A DNA stretch of 64,000 bases from Rotaria sordida (taxonomy: Eukaryota; Rotifera; Eurotatoria; Philodinida; Philodinidae), in NCBI GenBank assembly GCA_905250125.1, contig CAJNOL010000429.1, positions 1 to 64,000 of the forward strand, in the 5' to 3' direction. Under the pieces are notes generated by a model. The model ran no database searches. It was not told where the DNA came from and saw only the letters and a list, made by a program, of their open reading frames with translations. The position numbers were made by a program, and so were the translations under genes. Each line of letters begins with the position of its first letter. Within the stretch, counting starts at the first letter, position 1. Below are positions 37,505 to 50,077 of this stretch, piece by piece.

Positions 37505-38293
37505 AAAGGAAAACTATTCATAATTACTCGAATCTTTACTTAATTTGTCTATTGATGATTGTATTACGAGAAATACAACCGTTTCATCAAAGATTATTAA
37601 TAAGAATTCCAAGGAGTCTTCGATCTACAGATTAATTCGAATTTTAACATAAATTTCTTTCTCAATCTAACATTAGACTTAGTCTAACAATGGAGATGTT
37701 TCTGTTGTTAGTTAATATCAACTAGACATTTTCGGGTCAAATTAAAGCTTTCATCGTCACGCTAACAAATTAAAATTATAGACTATCCTTGTTGTACACA
37801 GATCGAGATATTCGAATTTTAAGGGATTGACAATATATGTATAGTGTTCGCCATTCAAAATTTCATCAGAGTGTTTTTTGTTATGGTTAGACAAAGCTCA
37901 TTGAGTTGCATAAGAAAAAATATGTTTCAAATTAAAAGAAATTTTTTTATAGAAGTCAGAGTTTTGAGTCTATTTTTTCTTGTATTTGAAAATGATGGTA
38001 TCTTGGACATTGTTACTGAAATATTTTTTTTAAATTGAACCATACGTTTTCTTATGCAATTCGATGAACTCTATCCAACCATCACAAAAAAAACTCTGCT
38101 GAAATTTTGAATTGCAAGCATTTTTCATATACTGTAAGTATCCTAAAATTCGAATATCTTGGTTCGTGTACGGCAAGCGAAGGACTATATTTTAGATTTG
38201 TTAGTTTGACGATGAAAGCTTTAATTCGATTCGAATATGTCTAATCTTATTAACTAACAACAGAAAGACCTCCATTGTGAGTTTGAATGTTAA
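37505..38293. mobile_element. Foldback element, family B, copy 1
   Basis: Long imperfect inverted repeat. The left arm (37669 to about 37950) begins AACATTAGACTTAG...CAATGGAG and contains TTTCTGTTGTTAGTTAAT, TTAAAGCTTTCATCGTC and GAGATATTCGAATTTTA. The right arm (about 38040-38293) contains the reverse complements, ending CCTCCATTGTGAGTTTGAAT. The centre is a short spacer. Sequence to its left (37505-37668) is repeated near 63684-63840, so the full element is larger than the foldback. No ORF was recognised. Confidence 0.75.
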
Positions 38294-38907
38294 CATATAC
38301 ATAAATTTGATGACTGACTTGATCAAAAACATAATAAATGCGACCAATCTTGTTAAAATTTTGCTGTTTTAAACATGATTGTTATTTAATTAATCAGGAT
38401 GAATTTTGTTTTTTATCTATTGTTATATTGATTTTTTGTGAGTTTTTTTAAAGAATGATTTATGTTTGATTCTGTTTATCGTTAGAGTTGTTTATTATTA
38501 AGTAATAATATTTCATTTTGAAGTATAGGAAACGTTTGATTAAGTGTAACTGATTTAGGCAAAGAATGATAAGAAGAATTCTGTCGTAGATTTTTATCGT
38601 GAATATCATTTTGTATTGTTTTATTATCTTGTAATTTATCAAAAATTGATCATCTTATGATAACATGTAAAAAAGTTGATTGAATGTTAATCTTGTTTTG
38701 TGACATGCAACTACACGATTTGTTAGATTTGTCTTCGAAACAATAATATAATTATTTTTTTTTATCTGTTGAAAATAATCTGATGAAAAAAAACCCTCGT
38801 AGTTATTTATGATTTGGAAACTCTAGTTACCATTGATATTAGAAAACATGAATTGATTGATTTATATGAATTTGAATATTTCATTTTTTTTTTCATAATT
38901 GATTTGT
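38294..38907. other. Intergenic, 3' flank of the large minus-strand gene
   Basis: AT-rich sequence with T runs. I see no gene in it. It probably includes the 3' UTR of the gene ending at 38908. Confidence 0.4.
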
Positions 38908-41900
38908 TTAAGAAATATTGTGTAAAGATTGTAAAGAAGATGATGTTGTTGGAACGTTTGCATCCAATGAAGGATAATGATAACGAGTTTTTGAAGATCT
39001 TGATTGACCTTGTTTCATTTGTGAAATATAGGAATCAAATGTACGTAAAACTTCATCAGATGAATTTTCATTTGTATTTGATTTAACATAAGTTTCAATT
39101 AATTCATATAATTTTTTACAAATATCAATACGTAAATGTTGTTCAAATGAATGAGGTAGAACAGTAAATATATGTTTTAAATGATTTTCAAATTTTTTAA
39201 TTAATATTTCATTAAACCGTTTTCTATAATCAAATTTATATATTTGACATTCAATTGAACGTATACATTCTATTGCTTGTTTATCAATTAATGCATGATC
39301 TTTTAAACGTTGTAAATCTTTAATTAAATATCGATAAACAACTGGATTTTTTTGTTTCATTTCAATGTATCGATTCATTAGTGGTACAATAGAATTATCT
39401 AAATGAGAAGTAAATTACAGTACTAGTCCAAAATATAAGTTCAATGTATTTTTTTTCTACGATACTAATCATTTAACTCAAATCTAAATAGTGATTTGAA
39501 TAGCAAATGAATTTCTCTATCAAATGCATTCCGTAATGAAATTTCATAGACGGACTATGAGAGAAAGGTGTCTGGAAAACCCAACACGATATTTTCAAGG
39601 TCCTAGAAGATTGTATGAAATCACTTTTTAAGAGTACCATCTTAAAGAACACAAAATTCTGAATAAAATAAAAGATTGTTGCATCTCCTATGGTCTTTTC
39701 TTACAAAGTTATAAGTTACTAAAAACCAGCTTAAAAACACACTTTCTTTGTTTTTATGAAGCTTACAAGTTTTTAACGAAACATCGTAAAAAGATAGAAC
39801 AATCTCTCATTTTATTGAGAAATTTGTACTCTTTAACATAGTACTTTTAACAGTCTTCTGAGACTTGAAAAGTACTGTGTCAGGTTTTGTCAGAAACTTC
39901 CGTCTCATAGTCCATCTATAGAATTTCAGTATGAAATGCATTTGATAGAGAACCTCATTATCTATGCAAACTACTATTTGAATTTGAGTTAAAAGCTTGG
40001 TTTCATAGATAAAAAAAAAAGAAAAATATGTTGGACTGATATTTTTGATCAGTATATTGTATTATGAATAATGTGTATTTACTATAGAGTCGATTAAGAT
40101 TAGCAAGTTCATCAAATAGTTTTATGATTTGTTTTTTATTAGAATTTCCATTTTCTTCATTTAAATGCCAAATAGAAATTAAATCTTGTGCTTTAGATAA
40201 ACGAAATTGTTCTTGATAAACAAAAGTTTTTAATTCTTCACAAATCATGTAAAATTCATTTTGATTTAATGAATTTAATAGACGTGATTCAAATGTAATT
40301 ATTTGTGATAGATCTATTAAATCAATAATATCTTCAAGAAAATAGATATGTTCTTTTATTTCAATAGATTTTTGTAAATTGATTAAACCATCATTAAGTA
40401 AATCATTTATTTTATCGAAAAGATCAATAAGAAGTTGATTATTATTAGTTTGTTTTAATGAAAGAAGAGAAATATCTGATGTACGATAAAGATTATTATA
40501 AATTTCTTCAAAATTATCTTGTGATAAAGTACCACAACGTTCAAACTAAATGAAAAAGAAAAATTATATTTAGATTAAAAATAACTTTCCTAGATAACAA
40601 TTATTTTCTTGTATTTTATATTGCAATCTTTGATCTTAGAAAAATGTTAAAGCTCTACAAAACTGTATACTTCACTTTAAACGAAAAAAACAAGTGTGAC
40701 ATCATTACTGAGAAATTCACTAGGTTTCTAACAAAAGATGAAAATATTCTCGATGAGCTCGTCTATCTATCAAAACTTTTAACAACAGCTTCATGTAAAA
40801 ATTCAGGACACAATAAATGAAACAAAAACAAAAAAAATCATTATCAAGGATATTTTCAACTCCTCAGTACAGCTTAGACATTCGAAAGTGGATTAGCCAA
40901 ATAGAAGACCATATTCTCTATCTTTTGATATACAATTATGTGCTTTCAAAGTTCTTCATAGTTTTGCAACGTACAAGCAACAATGCGTTGCAGTGTGAAT
41001 ATACTGGATATATGTAAGTGTTTGGATTGTCGTGCAAATGCAAAATGTTCTTAATTTTGTAAAGCTTGAAATTCTCTATCTTTTGGTATATGTTAGTATA
41101 TTTTTTTTTTCGACAGATCTTCCAAGATTTTGCTACATTTATTATTGAAATTTGCAAATTGTTTTACTTGTTTGGTTTATCCTGTTCTGTACAATCTCGC
41201 TTGAATTTTCATTCAGTAATGATGACATAGCAGGGAAGTATTTATCCAGAAATAGAACCGGTCTGAACAAGTCAGACGAGACCCAACCAGCTAATATAAC
41301 AGGCCAACCGGTCTAAAATCTGGATCGATACCGATTTCATCTCTGCATTTATACTTGGTTACGAGTTGTATTTCGTTTCCAGGCATTAAAATTGTTTAAT
41401 TATTTTTTGCTGGTAAACTTTCAAAAGTATGCTATCTTCTCGAGTAATTCAAATGAGTCTTATGATTGTAGAGAGTCAGTTTTTTTTTCAAAGATTCATC
41501 AATAGAATTTTTGTACGATCTACGCTTGTAAAAGTCGAAGAAAGAATCATTTCTTGGTTTCATACTTTTAATAATTGATCTCGAATTGATTTATCAAATA
41601 TTTTTCCATCCCATTTAAGTCGTTCTAATAATTTATCAGTTAAAGTCAATGAATATAAATTATTTAATTCTTGTGGTAATAAATTAATAAATTTTTTAAT
41701 TTGATCAAGATCCATTTGTTTTATATAATGAAATTTTTCTAATTCAAATCGATAACGAATAAGTTCATCGATTGATAATTCATTTTGTAAAATTTGATAT
41801 AAAAAATGACGAAAACGATAATTTAAATTATCTGATATTTTATATTCGGATGTAAGTTGTTGAATATAAAATTCCAATTCAATTGCACGAGTAATATCAT

Positions 41901-44900
41901 TTAATATTAAACGATAAGATTGAATCAATTGAAAACCATCTTTATCAAATAAATATGTTTTACCTTCACATAAAATAGATCAATATTAACTTTATTATTA
42001 TTATTATTATTATCAATAAATCATTTACCATGATATTTATGAATTCCATCAATAATAAGTTTAATTTGTGGTAAAGAACATTTACCATAACGAGCTAATT
42101 GATTAAGTCTACTTTGTATTTCAATTAATGTACCTGTATCAATTTTATCTTGTTGTTCAAGTTGTATTAAATGTTCGATTATTTGTCGAACATTTGGATG
42201 ATTAAGATCTAAAGTAAATGGCCATGTTTGAAGTTTATTTTGAATTTCATTACATTTTTCTATAGTCAATGATGAAAATTCATTAGTAAGAAAATATTGT
42301 GTTAAATAATTAACAAAAGCTTTATCCTATAGAAATAATTTTAATTTTAATTTTGAAACAAAAATAAAAAAATTCAAATTTAATTTTACTTGTAAATATC
42401 CTAATTGAGTCATATGTTTTATAATATCTTCAATGTATTTTTGTTGTTGAAAACATTTTATTTGAATATTTTGAAGAATTTTATCTAATTCACATTCAGA
42501 CAAAAAATTATATGTATTTAAACGTGATATTTTTAAAAAATGTTTATGCATTTGTACAATAGCATTTAATGATTGTTTTCTACTTATAAAATTTTTTCTT
42601 TTTAATATTTCTTTTATTTTATTATAAAATTTATAATTCATTGTTGAACCAAATAATTGTTCAAGTAATGTATGATCATTATTAACTTGTTTACAAAATA
42701 ATATCATATCATTTAAACATTTTCGAATTTCATCTGGTATTCGTTTAATATTCATATGAGATGAAAGAAATAATTTTTGTAATTCTCGTTCAAAACAATG
42801 AAGTTCAGCTAAAGAATTTGAATAAGATTCAGCAAGAATTTGTAAATAATCAATTAATTTTGGATAAATTGGTTGTTGACGATTATATTCAAGTTGAATA
42901 TTTATAAGTAGTGTTTTTATATCATGATTTGTAATAGGTTCTGTTCGACATAAATTAATCAAACGATCGAGTATAATCCATGCTTGACCACGAGTTAAAT
43001 GACCTAAATATCGAAGAATCTAAGAATTTGCTGGAAAATATCGAAAAAAAACCCGGAAAAATAGAGAAATTCAAGCCGTCGACAATGAAATTTTTTTTAG
43101 TAATATTAACGACAAGAAGAATTTTATTCGATCATATGAAAAAAGACAATAGAAAAGAAAAAGGTAAGTTTATTAATCTTAATTCAATTTTTTTTGGCGT
43201 TGGAGTATAGGTCTTTTCTTTACTCACATACCTTCACCTATATTCAACCTCCCCCCCCCCCCCCCCCCAAAAAAAAACAACTTGTCTTTTATGGGACAAT
43301 GTGTAGTCTCGGATCAATAATGTCAGCATTCGATCCATGGATTTCCGGCTGGAAAACATCGTAAAATGGTAGGAACTTGGAAGGACAAGTTCAGTAATCG
43401 AATCTACTCAGTTCCGATCATTGGATTACTGTGTCCAACTTTCTATCATTTGTCATACTTTTCTGAACGTAACCTGTTATAGAGTAATCAGATCTTGTTC
43501 TTCACCATCTTCGAATAGTATTTCTTACTTTTGTTCGATCTGAAATCAATAGCACATTTTCGAATCATTCTTAGTGCGTTTATTGTAGCTATTTTCATTT
43601 TCATCTATCTATCATTAGTTTCGGTTACTTTCAGATAACAATATGAGACTTTTCGATTTTCATAACATTTTCTTTGCTTTTCATTATTCTAATTCATCAA
43701 AAATATTCAGATCACATAGATATAGAACAAACGAATTATACGTGATTTCTTTTTTTATTTATCATAATGTATAGGTTTTTTTAGTTCTTTGACAACATTA
43801 AGTATCTTAATGTTGTTGATGAAAGAGATAAACATTGTTTTCGGACAATATCATACAAAATAAGTTTTTTTTTCTTTATTTTTTTGAAGATAAATCTAAA
43901 TTGACACATCTAGTCCGGACTTGTTTCTCAGCGATTGGATCGACATCCTTTTGTAGAAAACGAAATTCTAGTCACAGATAGTCATTTGTTTGCTACATCA
44001 ATAGATTTAATTTTATTGTGTATTTCAAGATTTAGTTTAAGGTCGAACAAAAAAAATGTTCTCGCATTGTTTAAGACAACTGAATAAATAATTGTATACT
44101 AAATAAATTTCTTCTGCAAAATTTGTTCGATTTTTTTTCTCTTACCATCAAAAATCATATCATTTAAAAATTTATCAAATTCAATTAAATTCAAATGATT
44201 ATATGCATAAACATAATGAATAGTTTTCATATGTTCTAAAATCGTTTTAAATGTTTCTACATTAATTTTATTTTGATCTTTAGCTTTGTATAAATCAATT
44301 AAGATATTTAAAATTTGTGGTTCATATAGAATGCCTAATTGTGCAAAATGACGAAGGTATTGAATAAAATAAGAAACACATTGATAGGGAAGACGATCCG
44401 ATAGTGATGTTGAAGATGATTGTTCATAAAGAAAGTTAAGTATGGATTGAAGATTATTGTTGTTAATATCAGTTTGTTGATAGATAGTAGTTAACGAATC
44501 TAAATATTATTTATTATTTAAATAAAAAAGACCATGATGTTCTTATACTTTGTTCTTTGATTTTTACATGTTGTGTAACAACATTAGTATATGAATTTAA
44601 TTGTCCTTTATAAGCTAAATTCATTAAAATAGAAATTAATTCATTATGACTATTCTTTAATATTGTATTGTCATTGTTCGATATTAATTTAGTCTTTTGT
44701 AATAAAATATTTAATTGATTAATAAATAAAACTTTTTTTGTTGGACTCGTTTGTATACTCTGATTCATTTGTTCAACAAGACGTTGAAGATAAAGTCCGA
44801 TAAATCGACCAGTTTGTATATGTTCTATAAATTGTATTAAATATCGTTTTAATTGTGGTGTTTTATTTAAAGTTAATAATAAACCCGAATGAACTAATTG

Positions 44901-47900
44901 TTGAAGATTATCAATAAGAATAAGAGTAGTTGTTGGTCCTAAACGATCGATATTCAATTGAAGTTGATGAATTATTTCTTTTATGCCTAAATAAATGAAT
45001 ATTTCATTTAAGGGTACGCTCCCTTTTCGATGATTCTGGAGAACGGCTCATCAGAAAAATTTGAAATTTTCAGGGCAGGTAAATCTTGACGAATAAAGCA
45101 ACATTTATCATAGACTCAAAGTTCTCGGATGCTGTCTTCTATGAGATGCTGGGATCCCAGTGTCCCTTTCGTTTGTCCAAGATGCAACATTTGAACGAGC
45201 TGAAATTTTTTTTACAGATATTAAATACAGTTTGGGGTACATATCTTTTTATTTTTTTTGTCTTTAGAATAAAAAAGTCAAAATATGGAGGGTGCTCTAA
45301 AAAACACATGTTTTTTTGAATAGGACTGCCAAAAATCATCAGACATACTAGGCCGGAGAAACACAGTCGTTTCTGCCCTTTTTTTTCATGAAAGAGTCGG
45401 TTTAAGAAAAAAAGCGCGAAACGATGTACAGCTTTCACTAATTTGATTTCTTCTCAAATTTTTTAACTTTTAAAGACAACCTTTGAAAATTATACCATAG
45501 CCAGAAAAAACCAAAAATTTTGGGTCATGAAACCGGGAGGAAAGGTACCCTTGAATAGAAAAGTTTATAAAAAAAATCACAACCTAAATCGTTAAGTGGT
45601 ATTTGTTTTGGAATAATACGTTGTATATCATCATCAATAAATTGTGAAAAAGTTTGTTGATTAGGTTCATTTTCAAATAGATCAAGTTGAAAAAGTTTTT
45701 TAAACATTTTCAATTGTTGATTTAATATACCCATACGTGCTCTTATGCAAAAAGTAAAATATTATATAATAAAATAATTTATTTTGTTAAATATTTATTT
45801 AACTTACAAATGATTTATACGTTGATTAAATAGATGAATTTTTTGTTTATCTAATTTATTAAATTTTTCTAAATAATCTATTCGAAAAAGTATTTTCATT
45901 AATTGTGATAAATTTGTCAATGATAGTTTTTGTGTATTATGAGATGCTGCTTCTTGTAAATTTTGTATAGTTTTTAATATATCTTTATTATATAATTGAT
46001 TATGTATTATTTTATAAACTAATTTAATAAGTATATCACAAACTTCAATTTTATCAAGTTTATTTTCAATAGCTAATTGATGTATACAATTTTTTAATTC
46101 TAATATCAATGATGAATCAATATCAAGTGAAGAAAGATGTTGTTTAAAAAGGACAAGCTCATTTTCATTGAATTCACATGGATTATTTTCTATGAAAAAT
46201 ATTCTTTTATTTTAAACAGGAAAAAAAAATGTTTTTGTAGTAATAATTCTTACTAACCATATATGTTTATCATTGATGGAAGTGTAATATGATCACTTAT
46301 AGCTTGTTGTTGAATCATTTGTTCTTTTCGATTAAGTATACGAAATGTAAATGATAGAGAATTACTATCTAATGAAGTTCGATTAATTCGTTGTGGATCA
46401 GTAACTATATATTGTCGAATATCAATATCATGATTAACATATATTGGAATAGTAGATGATTGTGATAAAGGTGTTGGCATTACATTAGGTGAAACTGTAG
46501 ATGACGAAGTTTTACCAATAGTACTTTTTGTTTGATCTAGAATTTAATATGTATGTTGTAAGTAAAATTGAGATTTGATTAAAATCCAAATTTCATCTAA
46601 GAAAAATTGGAATTCGACTAGAAGTAAATTGGTACAATCAAAATAACTAAAATTTGAGTAGAATAACTATTTTATATTCAACAATATGTTCTTTTTTTTT
46701 TCTTAACTACTTTAAAACTAAAACAAGACTTTAGTCTGTTCAATCATATTTACATTGCCACCTCGTTTCGAATGACAATATCATTATAAGAATTTTTTTT
46801 CTCGAAAATTTTTCACATAGAGAATTCTTTTATTCTTTATAATAAAGCAATTCGTCATTATCTACAGGATACTCCAAAGGTTCGTCAGGCTAAGAAAAAG
46901 ATGAATAGCTCTTAAGCACTTCAAGCGATTTGCATGAACTTTCTATGACTTCGTTCCATGTTGTATGTTATTAGATTGTAAAGCGTACATCTATATTTCT
47001 ACTACTTTATTAATACGACCGCTAAGACTCCAATTTTTCTCTCTGTTGTGAAACACGATCTAAAAGGAGTGTTGAAGTATATCGGATAGAAATTTTTATT
47101 CCCCACAGACCATGACATAGATTGTTGATATACAATCAGAGACTTTATATCAATAGCGGCTTGTTACAACATATTAACGACTTTCTTATTGCATTTCTGG
47201 AGAATTAAATGAAAGAAAGATGAGGAAATGTGTCCCAAGATATATAGAATAAAACAATCTTCCTCGGATTAGTAATACCAGCTACAAGGTGTTTCATATT
47301 TTAATTTCACAAGAATTGCGCTAATAGCTTTTTGTTTTCATTGCATTGGACTTTTAGTAAAGTACGTGATTGTATGAATTTATATCAAATCGAATTTCAA
47401 TTTAGTCCCACAGCATATATATCATAAGATTAATATATTTAAAAAAGATTTTTACTAGTACGCTTTGTTGTTGATATTTGACTAACACTATGTAATGATG
47501 AATAATAATTCGATTCATTTTTAATATTTATATATTTTCGACAAATAATTTTTGTTTTTTCATATTCTTTCATATAATCAATTAAATTACTTAATGCTTT
47601 TACAAATGGTTCTATTTCATAGATGATAAATGGTATAGTTTTAGGTAAGAAAATTTTTTCTGGAAAAATTTCTATTGGAATTAATTTTAAATCAATCAAT
47701 GGTTGATATTTCCTATCATCATATTTAAGTAAAGCTAAATAAATACCGGGATTTATTGATTTTGATATGTTAATATCATTATTTAAAATAAATTCTTCAT
47801 TTGTATTGACTTCATATAAAATTATTGGTAAAAAACTTTTTAATAAACAAAAACGTGAACGAATTAAATTAAGTATTTTTAATGAATGACAATAACGATT

Positions 47901-47984
47901 AATTGTAAGCATTGAATGAAATGAAATAAGAACACGAAAAAAAGGTATATCATCATTCGATGTACATCGAGAATGAAAAGGCAT
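38908..47984 (-). CDS. Large unrecognised, mostly alpha-helical protein (about 1,470 aa)
   Basis: Eleven exons read from high to low coordinate: 47462-47984, 46258-46536, 45808-46189, 45584-45741, 44549-44986, 44146-44499, 42390-43019, 42029-42326, 41566-41963, 40083-40545 and 38908-39398. They join in frame except 44146-44499 to 42390-43019, where phases 1 and 0 clash, implying a missed exon in 43020-44145. MPFHSRCTSNDDIPFFRVLI is the likely start (ATG at 47982-47984), though the frame stays open slightly upstream. The first exon looks globular and beta-containing (FLPIILYEVNTNEEF; FIIYEIEPFVKALSNLIDYM). After a Ser/Thr linker, about 1,200 residues are Leu/Ile/Lys/Asn-rich amphipathic helices (for example LIDNLQQLVHSGLLLTLN), suggesting a helical-repeat scaffold. 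I recognise no family. Four introns of 0.6-1.1 kb carry insertions. Confidence 0.7.
39472..39993. mobile_element. MITE family A, complete copy
   Basis: A 522-bp palindromic element in an intron of the large minus-strand gene. Terminal inverted repeats: TTTAACTCAAATCTAAATAG at the left; the right end reads CTACTATTTGAATTTGAGTT followed by AAA. Inner arms pair CTCTATCAAATGCATT with AATGCATTTGATAGAG. The whole element can fold on itself. There is no ORF. It is a non-autonomous DNA transposon; superfamily undetermined. A second, partial copy is at 36520-36848. Confidence 0.85.
43251..43277. repeat. C18A9 homopolymer pair
   Basis: Eighteen consecutive C followed by nine A inside the 1.1 kb intron of the large minus-strand gene. 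Such a C tract is striking in this AT-rich sequence and is prone to sequencing error. Confidence 0.9.
45010..45552. mobile_element. Putative DNA element with AAGGGTAC ends
   Basis: A 543-bp insert in an intron of the large gene. The left end AAGGGTAC (45010-45017) is mirrored by GTACCCTT (45545-45552), with partial further pairing (GCTCCC against GGGAGG). The interior is more GC-rich than the flanks. No transposase was recognised and the target duplication is not clear. Confidence 0.5.
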
Positions 47985-48053
47985 TCGTAAGAAACTGAGA
48001 AAAAAAGAGATCTTTAAATGTAACAATGCGCCATTAAATATTATTTATTTAAA
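47985..48053. promoter_or_regulatory. Candidate bidirectional promoter
   Basis: Only about 70 bp lie between the inferred start codons of the large minus-strand gene and the plus-strand thioredoxin-like gene. If both starts are right, they must share this region. No core-promoter motif is evident. If the large gene has an upstream 5' exon, the genes would overlap instead. Confidence 0.4.
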
Positions 48054-49265
48054 ATGCCTTTATATATTCTTTCAAAAGAGCATGAATTAAATGAAATTAT
48101 TCTTGAACGACGTTTAAATATTATTGTATTTACTGTATGTTGGTCACTTGGTTCGAAAATAATTTTATCAACTATATTCGATTTATCATATGAGAAAAAT
48201 TTAACTCATATAAATTTTTATCGTATCGATATTAATGAAAATAATCATGAATTAATTCAACATTTGAATATAGTTAGTCTAGTTTTTAAAGAGAATATTT
48301 TTTTTTATTGTTTATATATATATATATATTTGAATGAGCCATTCTTACTTTTTCAGTTGTTTATTAATTAAAAAGTAATTAGCAAATATCTTTCTAATCA
48401 TATGAGAAAAAAATTCCAAAACTTCAGAATAGACTCTACGATACGGGTCGAATTTATGGTGAAATTTTCATCAAGATTGAGCTCCAAAAAATTTTCTCTT
48501 AAAAAAACGACTTTTTAGAGATTCTGAACAAGGATGTAATACCGTTTAGAATTAATTTTAAACTTTTAATTGGGTTATAAGAGCATTTTTTCATTTATAT
48601 ATTTGTACTCCATCACATCGTTAACGAAAAGAAAATTAATTCGTATGAAGAATCTGGACATGTTCAAAAAAAGAATGTTTCGATATAGATTTTGTAGCCT
48701 TAGAAATTGTCTATCGAACGTACGATTTAGTTTTCAAAAATGCCGTCTCAATTTGGAGTTTTTTTGAAACTAAAATGTATAAAACGAAAGTCGTTGTCCT
48801 TTTTAACTCTAGCTTTTTTTTTTACTGATAACTCCTCTGAACGAAGGTCTCTAGCGCTAATTTTAGAGTAAGTTAACATACATGTGACATATAAAAATAA
48901 GCTTTAGAATAGTTCATTATCCCGAGATGTACATATTTTAATTTTGCGACGGTAAATTGCTAACGAATAATTTTGTCTCGCATATATGTATTTACAGATA
49001 ACAATTCCTACTATTCAATGGTATTTTCATGGAAATAAATTAGATGAAATAATTGGTCTTGATATTGAACAATTTATAAACAAAACACAGCATTTAGCAA
49101 TGGTAAAGAAACATTTTTATTTTTACTTTTCTTTTGTTTTTTTGAATCATTTTTTTTCGATAGATTTATAAACGTAAAACAATTAAAGAAACATCAAAAA
49201 TAAAATTAATGTCTTCTACAGATGAAAATACTATTAATGAATACAACGAAAAAAAGTCTTCATGA
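48054..49265 (+). CDS. Thioredoxin-fold protein lacking redox cysteines
   Basis: Exons 48054-48272, 48998-49102 and 49164-49265 sum to 426 nt (141 aa). The sequence follows a thioredoxin fold. A beta-alpha-beta start (RLNIIVFTVCWSLGSKIILS) carries WSLGS at residues 30-34, where thioredoxins have WCGPC. HINFYRIDINENN matches the usual FxKVDVDEN strand, and ITIPTIQWYFHGNKLDEIIG retains the cis-Pro and the FxxGxxxxxxxG pattern. Both active-site cysteines are Ser, so it cannot act as a dithiol oxidoreductase; a binding or scaffolding role is inferred. The C-terminal 33 residues are basic/polar and outside the fold. The first donor is GTTAGT (non-consensus but in frame). Intron 1 (725 bp) is long for this locus. 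Confidence 0.75.
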
Positions 49266-49424
49266 TCAATTAAAGACAAACTTTGTGGTTTTTATTCTGT
49301 AATGATATGATATAAAACAACAGACAGATTGTATATATCAAATTTCAAAAAAGTCAAGAACACAATTAACATTCATCATTTTCTTTAGTATTATTCTTTT
49401 ATTTTTTTTTCTTCAAATATATAG

Positions 49425-49889
49425 ATGTATTCAAATCAAAAACTAGCTATTGATTTACTTATTTCCATATTTATAACATTTATTTTAACAACAACTATTT
49501 TATCAATGTCAACAACTCATTGGCATATTAATACAAATTATAATCGTACTGGTTTATTTCAACAATGTTTAAGTACATGTTGTTGTCAAGCAAAAGAATT
49601 AAATCGAACAGTAACAATGTTAGTTTTATTTAGTACTATTCTTCTTTTGATAAGTACATTTTCATCATTTTTATTAATGATAATAACAATAGATAGTAAA
49701 AATCGATATTATACATTTGTACCATTAACATTATTTAGTGCAGGTATTTCAATGACATTAACATTCATACGAATATATGAATTAATTCATGTTAATGGTT
49801 ATTCAGCTTTTATTTTTCTTATTGATACTGTTCTTAGTTATGTTTTAGGTGGTATTACAATTTTACATGGTAGTCTATTTTATTACTAA
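49425..49889 (+). CDS. Claudin-like four-transmembrane protein
   Basis: Single exon, 154 aa. Four hydrophobic segments at about residues 9-28, 63-90, 95-115 and 125-150 with short termini match the PMP22/claudin topology. The first extracellular loop has the diagnostic pattern in modified form: Trp33, GLF at 43-45 (GLW in claudins), Cys48 and Cys52-54 (STCCCQ). TM4 (DTVLSYVLGGITILHGSLFY) resembles the family. Likely role: cell-surface or junctional membrane protein; partners unknown. It lacks the C-terminal PDZ ligand typical of vertebrate claudins. Start chosen as the first ATG, directly before the first TM. Confidence 0.7.
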   Translation: MYSNQKLAIDLLISIFITFILTTTILSMSTTHWHINTNYNRTGLFQQCLSTCCCQAKELNRTVTMLVLFSTILLLISTFSSFLLMIITIDSKNRYYTFVPLTLFSAGISMTLTFIRIYELIHVNGYSAFIFLIDTVLSYVLGGITILHGSLFYY

Positions 49890-50077
49890 GAATATATATT
49901 CGAAATAAACATATGTGTAAATATGATGTTCTTTTTTCTTCTGTTGCTTTAAAATAAAAAATAAAAATTTCATTTTATCGAACACTTTTTTTTTCTATTC
50001 ATTCTACTAGAACTATTTTTATATTTATAAAATATATATAATGCTTGACTAATCTAAAACAATTATTTCATAAAAGT

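Noticed and set aside
45086-45438. ORFs on both strands within the AAGGGTAC-ended insert
   Set aside because: Short, mutually antisense, no transposase signature.
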